Positions 6,539 to 14,134 of a stretch of 22,814 bases of DNA are shown here, one piece after another. A program made the position numbers and the translations under genes. The DNA is from Bacteroidia bacterium. Its GTDB lineage: Bacteria; Bacteroidota; Bacteroidia; Bacteroidales; Rikenellaceae. Numbering within the stretch: the first letter of the stretch is position 1; every line of letters starts with the position of its first letter. The DNA lies in the NCBI GenBank assembly GCA_025999315.1, contig BNXD01000022.1, positions 1 through 22,814 of the forward strand, given 5' to 3'. Below the pieces are notes generated by a model. It saw nothing but the letters and a program-made list of their open reading frames with translations. It was not told where the DNA came from and ran no database searches.

Positions 6539-8857
6539 TTACTTATATAGATCGACCTCACTGCAGAATAGAGTTTGCGGGCCGTTGTAATATTGAACGA
6601 AATCCGCAACGGATGCCTGCCCCGGGTAAGGCGCGTAGAAATGACCGGGACGGTCATATGCGTTGCGCCAGACGAGAACATAGGCCACCGGATAGCTCTG
6701 CATGGCCGGTTGCAGCACCGCGGTCCACCAGTCGGCCATCGTTACCCCTTCGAGCCCCGTTTCTGTTATGGCGATCGGCTTGTCATGCTCTTTGCCCAGA
6801 CGGGTCAGCTGGGCAAGGTTCTGTTCGAGTCCTTTTCTGAACTGCCCGGCCTGCCCAAAATGGTAGGTGTCGAAACCGAGCAGGTCTACACAGTGATCAC
6901 CCGGATAACGCTCGTTGTATGTCTGAGAGAACAGCACGTTGCTGCTTGGCGAATAGGCGTAGAGCAGGTTGGTTGCGCCTTTCAGGTGCAGGCGGTCCCA
7001 TGTCATCTCCCAGAGCTGCCGGTACTGCTCCACACTGCACAGATCCGCCCCCCACCAGAACCAGCTATCCGTGTTCTCATGCCACGGACGGAAAAGTATG
7101 GGTATTTTGTCCCCGTTGTCGTCGATGAGCGAATTGAAAAATGCAGCCAATGTGTCGAGCCACCCTGTGAATATCTCATGACAGCTGCCGCCCGGCAGTA
7201 CCGATGCGACGACGGTCTTGTCGCTCACATCCCACGCGTCGCCGCAAGTGAGCGGATTGTCGGGATGCCAGCTGACGGTGGACATGCCTTTGCGCCTGTG
7301 CTGTGCAATGATCTCGCTGCGAATTTTATCGAAAGGCACTCCATCGAGATTGACCTCTACGCCAAGCTCGATATGCCCCATGTCGAAACCGATCACCGCA
7401 GGATAGTCGCCGCATACGCTCTTGACATCCGAACGTTCGGCATCGCCAAACCACCCCACGCCGTAAGCCGTATCGTCCTGATGGCCGAACATCGTTCCCC
7501 TGGCTGCAACGGCCCGCAGATTTTTGAGCAGCAGCGCCGTTTGCGACGTTCGCCCTCCGGATGGCATGTTCAGCAGGGTCGAATATTTACCGATGAGGGT
7601 AATGGTGGCGACGTCCGAGGCAAAGACGGAGTTCAGCCCCTGTTCCTCCTGTGCGGGATCGCCGGTGTAGTCGTCGCCTTTGCGCCAGACATAATGATCG
7701 TCCGACAACATGGCATATCCGCCCCAGCCCCAAAAGTTGCATCCGGCAAAGACCCCGCCGTGCTGCATATTCTCATGAATATATGAAAACACCGCCTCGT
7801 AATAGGCGTTGCGCTGGAGGGTTGCGCTCTCTTTTTTGAACGAGAAACCGTCGCGCGGATAGCCGAATTCCTCCATTACCAACGGTTTTTTGAGCCTGGC
7901 GGCCAGGGCGGCATGTTCGTCGATATAACCTTTGGTGTTGATTATGGCCTGCGGCAGATCCGCCTCCATCGTCTCCCGGTGTATCCAACCCCAATTGTTG
8001 GGCCAGATATGGATGGTCATGTAGTCTATGTTCCTGTCGGCGTGGACCCGCTCCCAGAGGGCAATATCGCCTTCGGAACCGGCTTTGCCTTCGCTGCCGG
8101 TAGAGACCAGATGGTTGGGGTCGAGCCTTTTGATCTGCTCCGCCGTCGCCGCCATCCACTCCGCATAAGCTTCTTTGTTCTCGTCGCCAAAGGCGCGCGG
8201 CTCGTTGCCTATCTGCCACGCCATGATGGCCGTGTCGTCCGTATATTTACGGCCGGTATAGCGGTTGGTGCGAGAGACGATGAAATCGACATGATCGGCA
8301 AACAGGCTGTGCGCCTTTTCGTTTTTGGCATACTGCCGCACATGCTCCGTATAGGCATTCCAGCCGTCGACTGCCGGTATGGGGGCCTTGCCCGCCCCGG
8401 CCCACTGGAGATATTGCGAATAGCCTCCCGACCACTCCCACGAGTTGTTCAGGTAGAGCACCGCATACATCCTGCGGCGGCCCATCTCCATCAGAAGATA
8501 GTCCAGCCCGTCAAGGATCTGGTCGTTATATACCCCCGGGGCGCGCTGGAGGGTAGGTTCGACCTTGGAAACCACGCCCTCGACCCCGTCCGAACCCACC
8601 AGTATGCGCAGATTGTCGATCCCGATGCTTTTCATCAGATCCAGCTCGCGGATCAGACGTCGACGGTCGCCTCCCTCACCCTTGGAGCCGAGTATGGCTC
8701 CATACCAGAAGTTCGTGCCGATGTAACCGTATTGACGGTCGCCGATGTAGAAACGGCCCTCCTCCACACGCACAAAGTTCTCCGTCTTGCGCTCGTTGCC
8801 GCACGAGGTCAGGCCGACCGCAAGGCACAGCGCAGATAATATTACCGCTATTTTCAT
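6539..8857 (-). CDS. Bimodular GH5-GH26 beta-mannanase lipoprotein
   Basis: A 772-residue predicted surface lipoprotein carrying two mannanase modules. I chose the ATG at 8857 because it gives a signal peptide with lipobox GLTSC (C19) and an ATGA overlap with the preceding gene; the longer in-frame start adds 55 basic residues and no signal. Residues 28-430 resemble GH5 subfamily 7: AWQIGNEPRAF with acid/base E219, TIHIWPNNWGW (281-291) and MEEFGYPRDG with nucleophile E330. Residues 440-770 resemble GH26: GTMFGHQDDTAYG (454-466), FRPWHENTDSWFWW with acid/base E594, and AITETG with nucleophile E699. All four catalytic glutamates are present, so both modules should be active on beta-1,4-mannan. 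The fusion is unusual for a Bacteroidales locus, where the two families are normally separate proteins. Confidence 0.92.
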   Translation of the reverse strand: MKIAVILSALCLAVGLTSCGNERKTENFVRVEEGRFYIGDRQYGYIGTNFWYGAILGSKGEGGDRRRLIRELDLMKSIGIDNLRILVGSDGVEGVVSKVEPTLQRAPGVYNDQILDGLDYLLMEMGRRRMYAVLYLNNSWEWSGGYSQYLQWAGAGKAPIPAVDGWNAYTEHVRQYAKNEKAHSLFADHVDFIVSRTNRYTGRKYTDDTAIMAWQIGNEPRAFGDENKEAYAEWMAATAEQIKRLDPNHLVSTGSEGKAGSEGDIALWERVHADRNIDYMTIHIWPNNWGWIHRETMEADLPQAIINTKGYIDEHAALAARLKKPLVMEEFGYPRDGFSFKKESATLQRNAYYEAVFSYIHENMQHGGVFAGCNFWGWGGYAMLSDDHYVWRKGDDYTGDPAQEEQGLNSVFASDVATITLIGKYSTLLNMPSGGRTSQTALLLKNLRAVAARGTMFGHQDDTAYGVGWFGDAERSDVKSVCGDYPAVIGFDMGHIELGVEVNLDGVPFDKIRSEIIAQHRRKGMSTVSWHPDNPLTCGDAWDVSDKTVVASVLPGGSCHEIFTGWLDTLAAFFNSLIDDNGDKIPILFRPWHENTDSWFWWGADLCSVEQYRQLWEMTWDRLHLKGATNLLYAYSPSSNVLFSQTYNERYPGDHCVDLLGFDTYHFGQAGQFRKGLEQNLAQLTRLGKEHDKPIAITETGLEGVTMADWWTAVLQPAMQSYPVAYVLVWRNAYDRPGHFYAPYPGQASVADFVQYYNGPQTLFCSEVDLYK

Positions 8858-10368
8858 CTGTTGATGTTGTTGACCACTCCGGTGCAGTTTACAAGACCCA
8901 CCGGCGGCAGTTTGGGATTGGATGGAGAGGCTGTGCCGTTGGTGTTGTCGATCCTGAGCCCCTTGACGCCGACGGCGGCTATCGCATTGGTGTAATAAGG
9001 CTTGTCGATGGCCTTGTCCCATGTCATGGAGCCTCCGTCGAAGCGAACGTTAGTTGCATTCTCTATCAACACTATGGGTATGTCTGAGGCGTAGAACGAC
9101 TTGCCCTGAACAATGTTGGGACGCAGGTCTATATTGCCGCCGCCAACCTCCTCCAGCGCGCTGCGTTTGAGGTTGAAGTCGAAATTGACGAACGAAACGT
9201 TTTCCACGGCGCTCTCGTCGGAGGCCAGCAGCACGATGGAGTTCTCGGCGTTGCAGGAGATATTGGTGAAAAACACGTTTTTGATGATCCCCAACTTGCT
9301 GTCGGGCACCCCGCGCATGGCCGAAATGCGGATCGGCTCGCCGTTGCCCCACCAATCTCCGGTATGAAGGCGTGTTTCGATCCTGACGTTATTGAAAAAC
9401 ACATTCTCTATGCCCCCCGAATCGCGTACGTTGAAATTGATGCCGGCGTTGGAATCGAAAATGATTATGTTGTTGAAGAAGTAGTTGGACATCGGGTTCT
9501 GATCCCACCCGCCGATACGGATGGCGCTCGACCTCGAACGAAGGATGCAGTTGGAGACGTTGATGTTCGTCGACGGGCGGTGGATACGCTTGAATCCCGG
9601 GTCGCCGAAGTGCCAATCGTATCCGGCCAGAACAATGGCGTCGTCGCCGCACGAGAAGTAACAGTCCGAGATGTTGACATTCGACGAGGAGATCACATCG
9701 AGCCCGTCGCTGTTGGGAATGAGCAGATCGTTGTCGATCTTGAGCCCCGAGGCACGCACGCGGTCGCAATGCACGATAAGGAATGTCCAATATGGAGCAT
9801 CGATGCAGGCGAAATCGGTGAGCGTTACGTCGGTGCAGTTGCTGAAGATCACCATCTGGTGGAAGCGATCCTTCGGATAAAGGGGCCCGTCGCCCACCCC
9901 GCTCTTTACCTTGCGGAAATCGTCGCCCTGGCGGAGCAACCTGCGGTCGTCGGGGCCGATCACTTTGGCGCTGTCGGCGAACATGAACTCCATGCCCTGC
10001 CCGAAGATCACTCCACGCCCGGTGATGGCGACATCGTGAGCATCCTCGGTGTAGAAAACCCCCGCCAACTCGTCGTTGTGGCGCTGATACTGCGTCAGGT
10101 CGGTGGTGGCTACAAGACGCGCTCCCGGCTCAAAATGAAACTCCACGCACGAGCGAAGGTTGAGGGTGCCCACCAGATAATCTCCCGCAGGAAGCGAGAC
10201 GACCCCGCCGCCCTTTGCGGCGCACTTATCTATGGCTTTCTGTATCGCTTCGGTGGCAATGGTCGCCCCGTCGCCTTTGGCCCCGAAATCCCGAATGTTG
10301 TACGACGAAGTGGTGCTAACGCAGCTGCATACGATAAAGGCAAGCGCTGCCAAAACGATTTTTCTCAT
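8854..10368 (-). CDS. GH28-like right-handed beta-helix lipoprotein, atypical active site
   Basis: A 504-residue exported protein. The start at 10368 was chosen because it gives a signal ending in IVCSC (lipid on C16) and lies 5 bases after the GH31 stop; an upstream in-frame start adds 30 residues and spoils the signal. The opening YNIRDFGAKGDG (23-34) is typical of pectate-lyase/GH28 beta-helices. GH28-type motifs NSDGLD (219-224) and CGDDAIVL (240-247) supply D221, D242 and D243. The usual GHG block is replaced by RSSAIRIG (279-286), so the conserved histidine is missing, although R284 may stand in for a substrate contact. GH28 normally hydrolyses galacturonides; in a mannan locus the substrate is unclear. 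It may be a divergent GH28, a related beta-helix glycosidase or a binding protein. The 3' end overlaps the GH5-GH26 start (ATGA). Confidence 0.8.
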   Translation of the reverse strand: MRKIVLAALAFIVCSCVSTTSSYNIRDFGAKGDGATIATEAIQKAIDKCAAKGGGVVSLPAGDYLVGTLNLRSCVEFHFEPGARLVATTDLTQYQRHNDELAGVFYTEDAHDVAITGRGVIFGQGMEFMFADSAKVIGPDDRRLLRQGDDFRKVKSGVGDGPLYPKDRFHQMVIFSNCTDVTLTDFACIDAPYWTFLIVHCDRVRASGLKIDNDLLIPNSDGLDVISSSNVNISDCYFSCGDDAIVLAGYDWHFGDPGFKRIHRPSTNINVSNCILRSRSSAIRIGGWDQNPMSNYFFNNIIIFDSNAGINFNVRDSGGIENVFFNNVRIETRLHTGDWWGNGEPIRISAMRGVPDSKLGIIKNVFFTNISCNAENSIVLLASDESAVENVSFVNFDFNLKRSALEEVGGGNIDLRPNIVQGKSFYASDIPIVLIENATNVRFDGGSMTWDKAIDKPYYTNAIAAVGVKGLRIDNTNGTASPSNPKLPPVGLVNCTGVVNNINR

Positions 10369-10373
10369 TACTT

Positions 10374-12656
10374 TTATAATTTTATCTCCAGAATTATCTG
10401 TTTGTTTATGTCGCAACTCGGCGTGGCGACCGTCAGGCGGCGAGTGGAGGCATCCCACATCCAGTCGTTTGCCGGCAGACCGTCGAGCAGGACACGTCCG
10501 GGTTTGTCGGTATTTATCACACTCATCCGGTAGGCTCTGTATTTCACGCCGTCGAGATAGTCACCCTCGGGGGCGTTCACCGTGATCTTTTGCGACGCTC
10601 CTTCGACATATTCATAATCAAGGGCTATCCGGCGAAAGCCGTTATTCAAAAAGTTGAAACTCTGTCCGTCGTCCTCATAAAGGAGGAAGGTCGTTTTGCC
10701 GCTTTGTTGCGGAGTATAGGCTGCCAGACAGAGGGTGTCGAGGGGTTGGCTGCCATAGTCGCGATATGGCGCCATGGGAATGATCGACCCTGCTTTGACA
10801 TAGAGCGGCATCTGGCTCAGCGGCTTGTTGACGGTGATCTGTCTGTCGCCCGGGAGCCTCTCGCCGGTGAAAAAGTCATACCACTCGCCCCGGGGCAGAT
10901 AGAGGCTGCGCGAGGCGATGCCCTTCTCGCCTTTGCCCGACGGGTCGAGCACGGGGGCGACAAAGAAATCGTCCCCAAACATATATTCGTCATAACGGTA
11001 AGCCTCGTCCGAGTCGGGACTGTCGATATAAAGCCCCCGGCATATCGGCAAACCACTGTCGTGAGCATTCCGGCTCATGGTGTATATATAAGGCAGCAGT
11101 GCGGCTCGCAGTTGCATTGCCGTGCGGGTGGCGTCGAGCACATCTTCGCCCCAATCCCACGGCAGGCGCGATCCTCCGTCGCGATCGCCTTTTTTGAGTA
11201 CGGGCGGCCACCAGTATACGTCCTTCTTGGCATGGGCGCGCATGATGGGAGAGAAAGCCCCCAGCTGGAACCAGCGCGCGAACATCTCGCCGTCGGGGCT
11301 TTTGCCGGCCTTTCCCTGCGGCATGTAACCGCCTGTGTCGTGCGACCAATAGACACCGTTGTTGCCCCCCTTGATGGTGGCCTCGAGAGTATACCGCATG
11401 GTGGCCCATGTGGCGTAGGTGTCGCCGGAAAAGCCGCACGGATAGCGATGGTTGCACATCACGCCCTCATGCAGGCGATTGAGCACCAACGGCCGCAGGC
11501 CTGTCTCCTGTGAAAGGTATTTCTGATAGAGCTCGGACGAATATATCGAATTGTCGCCATCCACCCAATGGAAGTCGAACCCGTCTTTTATCATGTGGTC
11601 GAGATACAGGTCGTAGAAGGCTTTGAAATGACGCTCGTTCCTGGTGTCGTAACGAATGTTCTTCCGCTCCGGCTCCCATGGCAGGCCGTCTTCGAGCGCC
11701 TTGTCGTAATCCAGCCCCGCCCTTTGGCAGAACTCTTTCACTTTGGGGTCGAGATGGTAAATGCAGCCTGAGTGGTGGTTGAAGCCCACTTTCAGATGCT
11801 CGGAGTCGGCCCACTGCTGGAAGCCTTTCATGTCGGGAAAATTGATGGTGTCGTAACGGTAACCGTACCAATAATCCACATGCCAGCACATGTCGAGGAT
11901 GATGGCGTCCAACGGAAGTTTCTCACGGCGAAAACGGGCTGCAATATCCTTGTAATCGGCATCGGTATAGTCTTTCCATCGCGAATAGATAAATCCCAGC
12001 GACCATTTGGGCAACATGGGTATGGCCCCCGACAGAGAGTAGAAATCGGAGAAAGCCTGCCGGTAGTTGCCGCCATAGGCCAGCACGTAGAGCTCGTCGA
12101 AACGCTCTCCCTCGCCATAAAGGCAGAGCGTGTCGGCGGTGTGCCTGATCACCGTGAAGCCCCGGCGACTGAGAAGACCGTCCGGGATGTTGCGGTAATG
12201 CCACGATGAGGTGATGTCGTTCTGCTCCGAGTAGGACTTGTTGCCGTCGCAGTTGTCCATCGCTCCGATGACCCCGCCCAGATTGAGGGTGTCTTTCTGC
12301 CCCAGCTGCTCCAGCTGCCTGTCGTTTTTGAGCGCGACGCATATGCCTCCCCCGTCGAGAGGAAGCTGCGGCGAATATATGATGGTCAGAGAGTCGGTGA
12401 CGATGGAATATATGCCGTCGGTCTCGCCTATCGTGAAGTTCGTTTTTGGAAATTCAAGGTTTGCAACCCCCAAATCCGTTTTGGGGGTCGCAAACCTGAA
12501 CCCGCTCCCCTGCTGCACGCTGAACATGGTGGGGGTCAGTACGTTGATCTTTAAGTTCTCAAACGATACCGAACATCCGTCCGACTTATAGGTTTTCGTA
12601 CCGCACGCCACAGCCAGTGCAGCTGTCAACGCCAACAGAAGATCGCGCGAACTCAT
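10374..12656 (-). CDS. GH31 alpha-glycosidase lipoprotein, possible alpha-galactosidase
   Basis: A 760-residue exported glycosidase. The start at 12656 gives the signal MSSRDLLLALTAALAVAC with lipid on C18 and sits 2 bases from the stop of the upstream gene; a longer reading adds 56 residues without a signal. An N-terminal mutarotase-like beta-sandwich (about 25-215) is followed by the GH31 barrel: GFIYSRWKDY (221-230), DGFDFHWVDGDN with putative nucleophile D366, RYPCGFSGDTYATW (404-417), YWSHDTGG with putative acid/base D440, and RWFQLGAFSPIMRAHA (461-476). GH31 covers alpha-glucosidases, xylosidases and galactosidases; here removal of alpha-1,6-galactose from galactomannan is attractive but unproven. 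Residues 54-67 are encoded by a 41-base near-perfect palindrome, described separately. It is cotranscribed with its neighbours by spacing. Confidence 0.88.
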   Translation of the reverse strand: MSSRDLLLALTAALAVACGTKTYKSDGCSVSFENLKINVLTPTMFSVQQGSGFRFATPKTDLGVANLEFPKTNFTIGETDGIYSIVTDSLTIIYSPQLPLDGGGICVALKNDRQLEQLGQKDTLNLGGVIGAMDNCDGNKSYSEQNDITSSWHYRNIPDGLLSRRGFTVIRHTADTLCLYGEGERFDELYVLAYGGNYRQAFSDFYSLSGAIPMLPKWSLGFIYSRWKDYTDADYKDIAARFRREKLPLDAIILDMCWHVDYWYGYRYDTINFPDMKGFQQWADSEHLKVGFNHHSGCIYHLDPKVKEFCQRAGLDYDKALEDGLPWEPERKNIRYDTRNERHFKAFYDLYLDHMIKDGFDFHWVDGDNSIYSSELYQKYLSQETGLRPLVLNRLHEGVMCNHRYPCGFSGDTYATWATMRYTLEATIKGGNNGVYWSHDTGGYMPQGKAGKSPDGEMFARWFQLGAFSPIMRAHAKKDVYWWPPVLKKGDRDGGSRLPWDWGEDVLDATRTAMQLRAALLPYIYTMSRNAHDSGLPICRGLYIDSPDSDEAYRYDEYMFGDDFFVAPVLDPSGKGEKGIASRSLYLPRGEWYDFFTGERLPGDRQITVNKPLSQMPLYVKAGSIIPMAPYRDYGSQPLDTLCLAAYTPQQSGKTTFLLYEDDGQSFNFLNNGFRRIALDYEYVEGASQKITVNAPEGDYLDGVKYRAYRMSVINTDKPGRVLLDGLPANDWMWDASTRRLTVATPSCDINKQIILEIKL
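12457..12497. repeat. Near-perfect palindrome inside the GH31 coding sequence
   Basis: The arms 12457-12474 and 12480-12497 pair at 17 of 18 positions around a five-base loop; the only break is A12465/C12489. On the coding strand it reads in frame as residues 54-67 (RFATPKTDLGVANL) near the N-terminus of the mature protein. It resembles a palindromic element inserted in frame. Confidence 0.85.
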
Positions 12657-12658
12657 GG

Positions 12659-13822
12659 CTAATGGACAGGTTTGAGCGAAAAACGCGGATTGTCTATGGC
12701 CAGATACATGTGGCAGGCTGTCGGGCCCTGCATGACCATCTGGAATGCAGGCCCCGCCGTACCGAGATCGGCGTCGCCGCCGCCACCCTTTATCTTCTCG
12801 GCCGGGATGGTGACGGTTCTCCATGCGTAGAGCGGTATGCCCGGAGACTCACCCCACCAGACGCGGCATTCGGCAGCACTGGCCTCAAACTCGAAGCGCA
12901 GGTTGTTGTACATGTTCGACACACCGACCCATGCCTCGAACTTGAAGTTGTACGCGGCGCGGTTGGTGTTGATGTCTGCGGGATAGTTACCCGGGTTAAC
13001 AAAGTAGATGCCCCAGTTGTCGCCGCTCCACTCGCCGGGATAATCGGCGTCATACATAAGGTATATGCCGTCCACGGGTTCGGGATCCGACGTGGTGAGA
13101 CGCGGAGTGTTTTGATAGTGCCAATTGCCGTTGTCGCTCGGAGCAATGCCGTTGAAGTCGCCGAGCAGCCATGTCGTTTCGCGGTAAGGCGTCGAGCATG
13201 TGGCCGAACCTGCGGGGCTCGACACGACGATCGCCGCGTCGCGCGTTGCGCCGGCGGGTACCTCGACGGTTATGGTGTTTTTGGTGGCGGCGATTATCGT
13301 GGCCGGCAGGCCCCCGAAAGTGACCGTTCCATCATCTGCGGTTACGCCGTAAAGGTCGAAATAGTTGCCGGTGATATTGACCTGGTCGCCCTCCGCGGCC
13401 CACTCGAAATCGAGGCCGTCGGCATAGAGCGCAGGCAATGTAACCACCAGCGGCACGGTGACGGTCCTCTCGTATTTGTCGGTGATCTTGATCTGATTGT
13501 CAATGACGATCGGAGCGCGGTAGGGCACGCGAAGATAGAGATCGCCATTGATGACGTAGGCGTCGAAGGGAATTTGCAGCCCCACGTCGTTGATGGTCAC
13601 GGTGTCTACATTTGCCAGATTTTTGCCGACGAGCTTTATGACCCCTTCCAGGGTCATTTCGCTGACAGGCCGGTCGTCGTGGATCGGATCGACAACACCG
13701 TAGACCTCCATCGGGTCGCTGTTGGCTTCAACAAGCCATGTGGACTTCACTTCGTCCCTGCATCCGAAGAACAGAGCGAACAAAGGCAACAGGAGCGTTA
13801 GTCTTAACAATTTAGCTTTCAT
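12659..13822 (-). CDS. Surface glycan-binding lipoprotein with IPT/TIG domains (SGBP-B-like)
   Basis: A 387-residue predicted outer-surface lipoprotein. The start at 13822 gives a signal ending FFGC (C21); the longer reading adds 44 residues that abolish it. Residues about 30-128 and 130-210 look like two Ig/TIG beta-sandwich domains (VIKLVGKNLANVDTVTIND and VNITGNYFDLYGV are typical TIG openings). Residues 215-387 form a C-terminal domain rich in tryptophan (W219, W234, W265, W270, W298, W322, W323, W334) that resembles the xyloglucan-binding domain of SGBP-B proteins. The probable job is to hold mannan at the cell surface for SusCD and the lipoprotein enzymes. Unusually, it is not downstream of SusD but divergent from SusC, heading the enzyme operon; the GH31 start is 2 bases beyond its stop. 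Confidence 0.85.
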   Translation of the reverse strand: MKAKLLRLTLLLPLFALFFGCRDEVKSTWLVEANSDPMEVYGVVDPIHDDRPVSEMTLEGVIKLVGKNLANVDTVTINDVGLQIPFDAYVINGDLYLRVPYRAPIVIDNQIKITDKYERTVTVPLVVTLPALYADGLDFEWAAEGDQVNITGNYFDLYGVTADDGTVTFGGLPATIIAATKNTITVEVPAGATRDAAIVVSSPAGSATCSTPYRETTWLLGDFNGIAPSDNGNWHYQNTPRLTTSDPEPVDGIYLMYDADYPGEWSGDNWGIYFVNPGNYPADINTNRAAYNFKFEAWVGVSNMYNNLRFEFEASAAECRVWWGESPGIPLYAWRTVTIPAEKIKGGGGDADLGTAGPAFQMVMQGPTACHMYLAIDNPRFSLKPVH

Positions 13823-13923
13823 GATTTTAGAGTTGTTTAAGGTAGCGGTTGGGGGATTGACGGACCCGTTCGGCAAAACAACCATTATATCATGCAAGCA
13901 GAGATCGTCCATGATCTCACATA

Positions 13924-13954
13924 CAAAACTAATATGATATTTTATGTTTTGCAA
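13924..13954 (-). promoter_or_regulatory. Predicted promoter of the SGBP/GH operon
   Basis: On the minus strand, TTG (13954-13952) is followed by 20 bases and then TAGTTTTG (13931-13924). This fits the Bacteroidetes -33 TTG / -7 TAnnTTTG pattern and leaves a leader of roughly 95 bases before the ATG at 13822. Confidence 0.6.
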
Positions 13955-14018
13955 GCCGTTTTTGCATTTTTCATGCCAATTGTTGCGAAAGTATTACTAT
14001 TGGCTGTAATAATATAAT

Positions 14019-14046
14019 TTTTGCAGTTTTTAAAATTATAGTTTTG
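14019..14046 (+). promoter_or_regulatory. Possible SusC promoter
   Basis: TAGTTTTG at 14039-14046 matches the -7 consensus. The nearest upstream TTTTTG (14018-14023) is only 15 bases away, which is short, so the -33 element is doubtful and activator dependence is possible. The leader to the ATG at 14135 would be about 80 bases. Confidence 0.35.
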
Positions 14047-14134
14047 CATAAGGATTGACACCCGAATTATTGGCAGAACCTGTTGTATCACTCTTAAAAC
14101 TTTAACTAAATGACAAATTAATACAGCTAATCTA

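Larger units (their letters stand above)
13823..14134. promoter_or_regulatory. Divergent control region between SGBP and SusC genes
   Basis: This AT-rich 312-base gap lies between two operons transcribed outward, so both promoters should be here. Each side carries a TAGTTTTG box matching the Bacteroidetes -7 consensus (13924-13931 on the minus strand, 14039-14046 on the plus strand). I see no gene and no RNA element I recognise. Any operator for the AraC-family regulator would be expected here, but no direct repeat was convincing. Confidence 0.65.

Noticed and set aside
8858..9022. Upstream in-frame start for the GH5-GH26 gene
   Set aside because: The extra 55 residues overlap the GH28-like gene, are basic and low-complexity, and would bury the lipoprotein signal.
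9364..10533. Plus-strand open frame (389 codons) opposite the GH28-like gene
   Set aside because: Shadow of the real minus-strand gene; no family features and it runs across the GH31/GH28 junction.
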